Positions 56,280 to 64,000 of a stretch of DNA of 64,000 bases are shown here, piece by piece. Positions within the stretch are counted from its first letter, which is position 1. Each line of letters begins with the position of its first letter. Origin of the DNA: Gnetum montanum. Taxonomy: Eukaryota; Streptophyta; Gnetopsida; Gnetales; Gnetaceae. The translations under genes and the position numbers were made by a program. Below the pieces are notes generated by a model. That model was not told the DNA's origin. It searched no databases and saw only the letters and a program-made list of their open reading frames with translations. Location of the stretch: positions 67,863-131,862 of the forward strand of contig MNCI01023527.1 of NCBI GenBank assembly GCA_015680685.1. The letters are read 5' to 3'.

Positions 56280-57390
56280 AACATTAAAACAAAGTAATAA
56301 AATTTAAAATAAAGTAGAGGAGCTACCTGTAAATCAATTTGTAAGGAAATCCATTTTTAGTACTAAGAATGCTAATGCCCAAGAAAGAAAGTGAAGAATA
56401 GAAGATGTGCATTGACTCAATGGTTATGACTAGGATTACAATAAGGTATCATTTTCTTATTCCTAGGATGGATGATATTCTTAATTTTCTTACCCATGTT
56501 GAGATTTTTACTAAGATTAATATGAAGAGTTGCTATCACCAAATTATAATTTGATTGGATGATGAGTGGAATACTACCTTTGGGACACCATATGGTTTAT
56601 TTAAGTAGCTTGTGATGCCATTTGAGTTGACAAATACCCCTACTCATTTCATCAAGCTAATGCATGATGTGTTATAGAACTTTTTTGATAAGTGTTGTAT
56701 TATTTTCTTTAATTAGATTCTTGTGTTCAACTCTAATGAAAGCAGCATCTTCATCATTTTAGAGCTATTTTTCCAAAGTTGAATATGTTCTAACTTGTAA
56801 TCATTGCAAAGAGTTTTTATTCTTGAAGAGAGAAATCACATACTTAGATCATGTGGTTTTCAAACATCAAGTTAGAATGGGGATATTCAATGTAAAGGCC
56901 ATTAGAGAATGGCCAATTTTCAAGAATATTGATGAGGTACATTCGTTTCTTAGTTTCACTAGCTTTTATAGGAGATTCATTAGAACCTTTAGGGACACTT
57001 CTTAACATATGTTCTTTTTATTGAAGAAGAATCAACTATTTAGATGGAATGATGACATGTAAATAAGCATTGATTTGTTAAAGAAAAAGATGTCAAAGTG
57101 CTTGCATTTTCAATTTTTAAAAAACAAAAATTTTTATTAATGACGAACTGTAAAGCAATATAATTCTTAAATTTGCAAAAAAAAAAAAAAAAAAAAGATG
57201 ATCAGTGCTAAGCATAAGTGGATGGCACAATGATAAGATTTCAATATTTTAAAGAAGGTAAGTGCTAAGCATATGAATTATGTGGAACAATTATAAGAGT
57301 TCAACTTTTATTGAAGTATAAGAGTATAAAGAATAATGTAGTGGCTCATGCACTATTAGGAGTGAATGTGATGAATTTCAATATACCTTG
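56280..57390 (+). pseudogene. Element C: reverse transcriptase and RNase H
   Basis: Continues the block cut at 42936. KVEELPVNQFVRKSI (about 56314) corresponds to the segment before 'SPCAVPVLLVPKK'. MPKKESEE (56376) and MCIDSMVMTRITIRYHFLIPRMDDIL (read in two parts from 56408) open RT. FGTPYGLFK (56577), MPFELTN (56610) and HFIKLMHDVL follow. The catalytic box reads FFN-stop-ILVF (about 56703-56724), so both aspartates are lost. The thumb is ITYLDHVVFKHQVRMGIF (56835) and FLSFTSFYRRFIR (56946). RNase H survives as scattered pieces, ending with KYKSIKNNVVAHALL (about 57318). A run of 22 A's interrupts it near 57177-57197. Confidence 0.85.
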
Positions 57391-57419
57391 ACTAAAAGAT
57401 ATGGGTGATTTTTTCTTAT

Positions 57420-58830
57420 TTGTATACTAATTGTTATGATTTTTGGAAAATTTAAAGGAACATTAAAGAGTCATTGATTAGGAGAACATATTAATAAAGG
57501 GATTACCACATGTAAAATTATATCCTTTTTAAGAATGGAAAGGTTTGTATTCTCAAATGTGAATTTAGGTCCTAAATTCAAATGGAGAAACATTATGGTG
57601 ACATTGTTTTTCATATGGAAAGAGATAAAACCCTTGAGCTTCTAGGGAGATGCTAGTTTTGATTAAGTATGACTTCTAAAATCTCTAAACTTATGATAGT
57701 TATCTTGACATGCTTGAAATTTAAGTGAGGATTATAAAATGAAGATCACTATTTACTCTTACTTATTTCCAAAGCACCATGGAAGAGTGTGTCAATGAAT
57801 TTTGTGGGTAGAATTTCCAACACCAAAATAATAATGATGAGTAGGTTCCCCAAGATGACAAATTTTATCTCATATATGAAGGCATCTCATGTTGTAAGTT
57901 TATTTTTCCAACGTGTTGTTAAGTTTCATGGCATTCCCTTGAACATTGTTGGGGGTAAAGATTTCACATTTAACAGTCATTTTTGGAGGTTCTTATGGAA
58001 TATTTTGAGAACCAAATTGAACTAATCGAATGTATACCATCTTTAATTTTATGGAAAAACTGAACTAGCAAATAAATCTTTATTGAACATCTTGAGAAGC
58101 TTTTATAATGATTAGCCAAATCATTGGAAAAATTTGTTGTCCCATTTTTAATTTTCATATAACAATGCTTTTTATTCTAGCATTACAAAGAGTTATTTTG
58201 AAGCAAACTATAATTACAATCTAAAGATGATAGATGATTTAATAATTTTCATGATGAGGCATAATTGAGTGTTGAATTTATGAAGGACATGAAGGATTTG
58301 CATGTTCAAGTAAGGAATAGTTGAAGAAGAAGGCTAAAGAAGTATCTCAATAGAGGGATGAGGACAATATAAAATCCAAATTTAATTTTGGTGATCTTAT
58401 GTGTATCCATTTAAACAATAAGAAGCTGAATAAAGTCAATTTCTCAAATTTGAAAGCATAATATAGGACCTTTAAAAATGAAGACCAAAATTAATGATAA
58501 TGCTTTGGAGATTTTATAGATAATTTTGTGAACAATTCATTTATGTTTAATGTTATAGATTTAGCACATTATCATGGACCTAAAAATTATTAGACTTTTT
58601 AGATAAGCATGAAGAAGTTGGAAGTTGTAATTAAAGATCCCAAGTCCTCCAAGGTGAGAAAACTAATTGTGCTTTAGAAGAGGGAGGCTTCCATTACTAG
58701 AGGAACTAAGAGATATGAGTACCTAATGCATTAAAATGATCAAACCTCTAATGATGTTGTATGGATGCATGACTTCAAGTTAGCTAAATAGGGGATCACA
58801 TCCAACTCCAAACCTTTATTTACATAAGTT
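57420..58830 (+). pseudogene. Element C: integrase and chromodomain-like C-terminus
   Basis: The core reads PWKSVSMNFVG (57780; catalytic Asp of SMDFV is Asn), SRFPKMTNFISYMKAS (57841), FFQRVVKFHGIPLNIVGGKDFTF (in parts from 57904; the second catalytic Asp is Gly), HFWRFLWNILRTKLN (57979) and GKTELANKSLLNILRSF (58056; the Glu is retained). SYNNAFYSSITKSYFEANY follows (58160). The C-terminal part has GDLMCIHLNNKK (about 58392). At 58640-58790 a chromodomain-like stretch, EASITRGTKRYEYLMH followed by VVWMHDFKLAK, matches the usual '..R....YLV.WKG...DATW....L'. This places C among chromoviruses. Two of three DDE residues are gone. Confidence 0.82.
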
Positions 58831-58857
58831 CACATTTCAAAGGATGAGAAATGTAGT

Positions 58858-60130
58858 GTAGGAACATCCTCTCCTTATTTCAAGGGCTAATTTCCTACTT
58901 TCATAATATAGGAGATAGTGTTAAGCGTGTATGCATCAAGTTTGAAGTTAATTGAATGTGTTTTTATTGTTTGAATAAGCTATTGTAATCAGCATGCAAC
59001 ATGGAGTGGATTATAAGGAGGGATGTAACTCATAGTCCAATTACATCTACTAATCTAATGTGTTTCTTTGGATTTTGAATTGTAGTCAATGTAAAAATCA
59101 CAATATAGTGGTATTATGCCTAAAATTTAGACCATATTGATAAACATGCTATTTTTCTAGGCTCTATTTAACTTAAATTAGGATGGGGTTGTAATTCACA
59201 GTCTAAGGCTATGATGAGGTTGTGACTCCACGTCTAATCACACTAAGAAGAGGTAGAGTTACAAGTTTTGACTTTAGAAAGTTGTGAGTAGTTTGCAACT
59301 CGTAGCATGATTCTAATATGTAGAATGTAACTACAACATGACCCACAACTAGGTCACAATCGACCATAAGAAAATTTTTAAAATAATTTTGAATCATACT
59401 GATTTTGGAGTTTGGAGTATCAACTCGAAATGTCCTAAATGAAGAATCTAAAGGGCCCTAGATCTAGATCTAGTTTTAAAGAAAATAAAGAACTTTGTTA
59501 GAACAAGCACACTCTTGTGAAACTCTCTTACTTCTATATCTCTTCTATATTCCTTCTATCTCATAAATGAATATGTGCTGCTATAATTATATAGGCCTTG
59601 ATCTCCCAAGAATAGATTTGGAGAGATAAGCATAAATCTCAGAAATCATGGGGATGATCCTTATCATCTTATTTAAGGATTTTCTTAATATAAGATGAAC
59701 TAAACATGGAATTGGATAAGAGTTACATGAATAGGATCTTATCTTATTTAATATAGATTTATAGATGAGATCTATCTAATTCTATTGTGGAACATCTAGT
59801 CATCATATTCCACAATAAATTCATGAATTATGATGTATTTAGGGCTTTTGATCAATTATGAGTTCTTTTGGCATGCTTTTAATCATTATAATAATGTGAG
59901 AAAGAGATTTTAATATGTCCTTGAGGAAATAGGTTTCTGAGGTTTCTTAACCATCTAGCTCTACAACAATTACGTGAGGGTTGTAAGGAAGAAACAAATT
60001 TTTCCTTATCCTTGTGCTCGTGTATTATGAGGCCATCATGTAATTTTAATTTTATCATGTATTTCTCATTTTATGCAAGTTAATATAGAAGTTTCTAGTT
60101 GGTTTCTTAAGAATAGGCTTGCATGTTGAT
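58858..60130 (+). repeat. 3' LTR of element C, carrying an insertion
   Basis: Starts near TGTAGGAACATCC (58858), just after a purine-rich AAAGGATGAGAAATG. It matches 24010-24450 from about 59290 onward. Removing 59441-59815 improves that match. The right edge is not sharply defined; similarity fades near 60130. Confidence 0.6.
59441..59815 (-). mobile_element. 375-bp insertion in the LTR of C, possibly a solo LTR
   Basis: The corresponding site in the other LTR (about 24171) is unoccupied and has TAAATTCATG. Here TAAAT occurs on both sides (59436-59440 and 59816-59820), a 5-bp target duplication. On the minus strand it begins TTGTGGAATATGATG and soon has GTTCCACAATA, wording that I associate with Copia LTRs. 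It ends with GATCTAGATCTAGGGCCC-type text. It has no coding capacity. A solo Copia-type LTR is the likeliest reading, but the ends are not a textbook TG...CA. Confidence 0.6.
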
Positions 60131-60699
60131 GTTATTAAATTAGGTGTAAATTTGGCGGTTAGGGATTGTGCATTTACCATGGAATAGGAGTCTTCTTATA
60201 ATTTTGATTAGAGTTTTGATCTCAAAGTCTTCTTGTTATCTTCATCCTTGATTTTCCTCACTTGTTGAGGAGTGATATCTTTCTTCAGTGTTCAAACTTT
60301 CATCATTTTTTGAATTCAATTCTCTAATGATATGGCTTAATTTATAAACTTGATTTTATTTTCTCTTTATAGTTCTTTAATTTATTTGTTAACATTGATT
60401 ATCAATATTCATGCCAACATGTATTCATGCTTTACTTTTTCACTAATGCTAAGAATTAAAATCTTGTTAAGTTATTTATTATATTTTGATTAAAAATAAT
60501 AAATAAATTGGTTTATTACAAGGTCTATTCATGTTATATTCTTCTACACTTTTGCACTTTCTCACTTGATCTATCAACTTCTAAACTAGAAAAACTTTCA
60601 ATTTTAACAGCCTTCCTTAAGCATAGAGTTGAACATTTCATGGATTTTAGTTCATGTTTCATCCATAATATTACAAAGTTACTCATTTTAGAAGAACCC
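60131..60699. other. Unassigned A+T-rich region
   Basis: No coding frame with family resemblance and no repeat partner seen in this window. The short plus-strand frame at 60508-60708 has no recognisable feature. Confidence 0.4.
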
Positions 60700-61186
60700 A
60701 TGATTTAAGCATAAGTAAAGTAGCATAGAATACCTACCTAATGTTGCATTTACTAATTCATAAGTACCTTTCTTTCACCTTTGAATTAGCTTTCTTAACC
60801 CACTACAATCATGGCATTCCATTAATAAATGAAGTTAGGTTCCAAATATTTGTACAAGCTCTAATATTCCTTGGTCAAGATCCAAGTAACTAGCTTCAAC
60901 TACTACCACTTAATTTGAATGTTTTGCAAGGTGAGAGCATCATGAAAGGCTTGCAAGTAATTTAGTATACCTACATTATAGTCTCTATCAAACTACAACA
61001 TGTTATTCATGTCTAATATTTTAATGCAACTTTCTCTTTAATGTTTGAGTAAAATATGCACAACCTCCTTGATCTACATCATGCTTCTTGTTGCCAATCT
61101 TACACTCACTATTTAGCATGATAATTTTTATGTCTAAATCATGTTCATCTCCCTCATGATCTTATTCTAATTTTCTTCAACCTCTT
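60700..61186 (-). pseudogene. Athila-like gag fragment, minus strand
   Basis: Read leftward from 61186: an acidic N-terminal piece with IKEVVHILLKH (about 61060), then YNVGILNYLQAFHDALTLQNIQIKW (read in two pieces around 60985-60920). These match the gag core of A and B, which has AFHNACTLQNIENEW, and further text corresponds to the LELKTIRRWSTMLELF region near 60830. It is a third gag copy of the family, heavily decayed. The LTR fragment at 61187 joins it directly, so leader and primer site have been deleted. Confidence 0.7.
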
Positions 61187-61496
61187 TGATGAGATTCAAG
61201 TATCCCCTACGCCAAACCATACAAATCACAAGCATTCACTAGCGATCCAGTCAAATTCTATAGACTTAATTTCCTAAGTGACCAATATTCCTAAATAGTG
61301 AATAATGGAGTAGCAAATCATTGTCTTATTAATCCACACTTGTGTCTAACTATCGGTATGATTAAGTGTGATTAAGACATAATATATGTATTTTTATATA
61401 TTTATTTTATTATGTTTTCTCTTAATTACTTAATAATAAAATGAGGATTTAAGAATTAAATTAAATAACTAATTTCTAAGTTAGCTATCAAATTAG
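61187..61496 (-). repeat. Athila-like LTR fragment interrupted by a younger LTR
   Basis: Begins TGATGAGATTCAAG and continues with CCCCTACGCCAAACCATAC and GATCCAGTCAAATTC, homologous to the start of A's LTR (TGATGAGTGGC, CCCCTACACTCAACCATA, GATCCGGTCGAA). Only the first ~310 bases are present before the next LTR begins at 61497. It would be the 5' LTR of the gag fragment on its left. Confidence 0.72.
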
Positions 61497-62348
61497 TGAT
61501 GAGATACCCTAACACTCTACCATACAAGTCACAAGTGCATGCACATGACTAGATCATAATCCATGGATGGACAATGTAAGTATGCTAGGAGTTGATAGTA
61601 AGTTCATGATTGTTTTCTTCCCAATTTGAGTTAGTGAAGTTCAAGCATATGGTTTAACTCTTGATGAGGCATATGATATGTTAATGTTCTTCGGCTCTTA
61701 ATCCTCCTAGTTGCAAACATAATTAAAGTGAGCATTAAATTTTGAGTCTAAGTAATAATAGGAATGTAAATCTACTCTAGCCTAGGACGATGAGCATCCT
61801 ATCCTAGTTTACCATACACATCTTAGACTTGTGTAATCGTTACTAGGATTACCAAGTGAGTTCACTACTGTGCAAATCTAGTGAAACCACTACTAGGTTA
61901 CCAAACGATTACACAAAACTAGTCATACTCATTCCACCTTACTAATGATCAAAGAATGTAAAATTCTTTGGAAATGTAAAGAATTAAGCTAAAGTAAATA
62001 TGAAAATTAAACTAAGTAAGAAATTAGCTAAGTGTACTAAAAGAGCTAACATGATGCTACAATGATGAAAAGTAATCTTGATCTTTATTGACAAACATGA
62101 ATCATGCCAAAGTATAATTCACTCAAATAAAGATGGCATACAACTACTTAACACCACATTGTGGGCATTCACTCTATCGCTAACTATGAAAATAAACTAT
62201 AAGAGTCTATCCAAGGGTGGAATGAAATTTTTGTTATTGGTACGTCCAAGTGTTAATATTTATAGCACTGTATAGCTCCAGAGACCTTGCATCAACGATG
62301 ACGTAGGTTGGGCTACATTATTTTGCTTGGAAAAAAATTAACTCATCA
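61497..62348 (-). repeat. 3' LTR of a further Athila-like element leaving the window
   Basis: 852 bases, TGATGAGATACCC...AACTCATCA. It is followed by TACCCACACAAC, the complement of a G-rich tract at the place where A has its polypurine tract, so internal sequence lies to the right and the element is on the minus strand. Probable target duplication ATTAG at 61492-61496; its partner lies beyond the window. It is inserted into the older LTR fragment at 61187. Confidence 0.85.
62257..62265 (-). promoter_or_regulatory. TATA box of the right-edge LTR
   Basis: CTATAAATA on the minus strand, as in the other LTRs of the family. Confidence 0.65.
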
Positions 62349-62569
62349 TACCCACACAACTGACTAGAAATTCATCCTTGAGGTAAAACAAAATTAGGAT
62401 AGAGTCCCTTACAAAAGTAAGAGGTAGACTCAAACTTGACATGACCAACTATATACATGACTTGAAATGTCCCATTGTTGTTTGAGTGATGTTTTTGCAA
62501 AATTAACACAGTTGGTAATAATAAGACAAAATAAAAACAAACCAAAATAAAAGAGCTTGATGTGGCCTT
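62349..62569 (-). other. Polypurine tract and 3' untranslated part, right-edge element
   Basis: The minus strand reads GTTGTGTGGGTA directly before the LTR, a degraded form of the GTCATGGGGGTA tract in A and B. The next ~200 bases have no coding frame. ATTCATCCTTGAGG near 62369 corresponds to the CTCGTCCTCGAG text beside A's LTR (7885). Confidence 0.6.
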
Positions 62570-64000
62570 TATGTTCCAGATAATGGAGGCTCCTCTATCA
62601 ACTTCTTCCCCTTGTCTTCAAGCTTCTAGAATTGATATTTTTTCAAGAGCACCTAAAGCTTTTCTTTTTCTATCCTAGGATCATGTACCAACCATGTGGA
62701 TTGTGCACTATTCAATGGAGTCAATACATTACATGGGCATGGTAGTTGTGGGAACATCTTATTTGCTTTGACATACCATACCACAAAGTACCTTGTTTCC
62801 TCTTTGAATGTTTTGGCTACCTTTCTTAATTCCTGATAATTAGACATCTAGTGTGTCAGGTGTACTACAACATATTTTTTCCCTTGGTATCTAGCTTTGA
62901 TAATTTCAAGCTTAGATTTTGCCAAATGTAATTTTTGCAATGCATCCTTCTAATTTGCAAACTCTTTTCTATACATGGCATAAACTATTGCTACCTACTG
63001 CTCATGCTCATTTCATGGCCACCCTATTATTAACATGGCTAGGCTAGCATACTAAAGATTTTCTAACACCATGTACTCTATTAAATCCTTGATCTATAGG
63101 TCTTTATTTTTTACCTTAGCCTGGTGGAAATGGGCAAGGCTGTCCATGATGGGATGTCAATCTGGTGTCTATGTAGTGATGGAATTGATCTTAGCCTTTT
63201 CATTTGGATCTTCCTCTCATGATTTGTTTGTACATGCCCACTTGATCCCTAAAGTGTTCTTTAAGCTTCCCATGCTACTTGGCCTTGTTCTACCATGCGC
63301 TTATTTCAATTATTAACTTTTGGAAAATTACATGAACTTCTTTCATTAACAAGGTGTGAATTTCTCATGCTAGTTTACTCATATCCTAGTTGATGCAAAT
63401 AAATTATTCTCATAATTGATGAATACTTTCTTCAAGAATGTTCTTCTGCTTCTCAATATCCATCAACCATGTGTTGTTAGTAGCAAGCTTCTTGTTCTTC
63501 TCTTCTAAGGTAGTTATGATTTTAGCATGTGTGTATGTTTAGGCTTTGGCCATTAAAGCATTCCACATAGCCTTTTTTTTCCTTTATCTCAACTTGTATG
63601 TTCCTTGCAGTTAGCTACCTAACCTAATCTATTCTAGATTATTTTAGCTAGTCTAGGGCTGCAAATTGTGCAAAGTCCCTTTTCTTTGCTATTAGAGCTA
63701 CTAGTTTAGCCTATAGCCTCTACACCTCCTTCTATGCATGTTCTATCCTTGTTTCTTCCATAAGCAGCATTTCTTTAGTGGCTATAAGATTAGAATGCAC
63801 TACATTGATATCATTAGGGATATCAAAGAGATTCTACATCACTTGATCTATCTGCAGCAATTTGTCAAGGACATCCTCATGTTCTACTAGTGTCTTAGAT
63901 GTTTTTGCTAGCATTTGAACATCTCTAGCTCTAGAAATATCAACTGGTGCACAACAAGAATATTAAAATATTCTTTGATATGATTGATGATGACCTCTAT
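62570..64000 (-). pseudogene. Third ORF (C-terminal part) of the right-edge element, partial
   Basis: The minus strand at 62653-62847 gives NYQELRKVAKTF, KMFPQLPCPCNV and TWLVHDPRIEKEK. These align with NYQELQNIVKAF, EMFPIMPYPWDI and VWTVNDP.SKEEK near the end of the third ORF of B (54690-54880). Further right (to 64000) the minus strand stays K/E/L/A-rich with stops, in keeping with the coiled-coil part. The ORF runs off the window, so its N-terminus and the rest of the element are not visible. Its place next to the 3' LTR is the same as in B. Confidence 0.72.

Larger units (their letters stand above)
23890..60130 (+). mobile_element. Element C: chromovirus-like Ty3/gypsy element in three pieces (inferred)
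   Basis: Three plus-strand pieces appear to belong to one element. Piece 1 is 23890-26290 (5' LTR, gag, protease). Piece 2 is 42680-42936 (segment just before RT, including GLPPMRN). Piece 3 is 56280-60130 (RT, RNase H, integrase, chromodomain-like tail, 3' LTR). The LTR-like ends of pieces 1 and 3 share a long homologous block (about 24010-24450 with 59290-60110). Domain order is uninterrupted and non-overlapping. The pieces sum to about 6.6 kb, a normal chromovirus length. The break between pieces 2 and 3 is certain, because element B inserted there with an AACAT duplication. The 16.4-kb break between pieces 1 and 2 is inference, since I see no target duplication for it. Confidence 0.65.

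Overview
This window looks like nuclear, repeat-derived DNA from a seed plant with a large, strongly A+T-rich genome. Every recognisable coding stretch belongs to a mobile element: Ty3/gypsy LTR elements of two kinds, an L1-type LINE, an RTE-like LINE, Helitrons and a tRNA-derived SINE. Nearly all are broken by stops and frameshifts. I see no intact host gene, no rRNA or functional tRNA gene and no CRISPR array. The species cannot be named from the sequence; a gymnosperm or a large-genome monocot would fit.

Left third (1-24 kb). Bases 780-2790 are a field of degenerate short repeats. A dispersed repeat (5.4-7.05 kb) is interrupted by element A (7055-14163, minus strand). A has two LTRs, a 5-bp target-site duplication (ACTAG), a tRNA-Asp-type primer site, and gag plus protease but no reverse transcriptase or integrase. 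A plus-strand gypsy gag fragment (14.3-15.56 kb) then abuts head-on a minus-strand gypsy element D (RNase H to 5' LTR, 15.56-19.65 kb). An unrecognised coiled-coil coding relic (19.7-21.0 kb) and a ~98-bp tandem array follow. The array is split by a solo LTR (21677-22424, TSD CCTAC) of the same family as A.

Middle (24-60 kb). I read this as one old plus-strand chromovirus-like gypsy element C, blown apart by later insertions. Its 5' LTR, gag and protease lie at 23.9-26.3 kb. The start of its RT region is at 42.7-42.94 kb. The rest of RT, RNase H, integrase, a chromodomain-like tail and the 3' LTR are at 56.28-60.1 kb. Between the first two pieces sits an L1 LINE (minus, about 28.5-41 kb). That LINE is itself split by an RTE-like LINE (28883-30413, ~20-bp TSD), which carries a 261-bp mini-Helitron, and by a coding Helitron (34.0-~40.04 kb) with Rep and Helicase. 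Between the second and third pieces sits element B (42937-56279, TSD AACAT), a 13.3-kb Athila-like element with gag-pol and a third coiled-coil ORF. Two copies of a tRNA-derived SINE lie at 28.3 and 42.3 kb.

Right end (60-64 kb). A minus-strand gag and LTR remnant of the Athila-like family is interrupted by another LTR of that family (61497-62348). The third ORF of that element runs off the window edge.

The main value of the window is its layered insertion record. Several events are exact to the base from target-site duplications or from a reading frame that resumes across the insert. All pairings and motif calls were made by eye without database searches.
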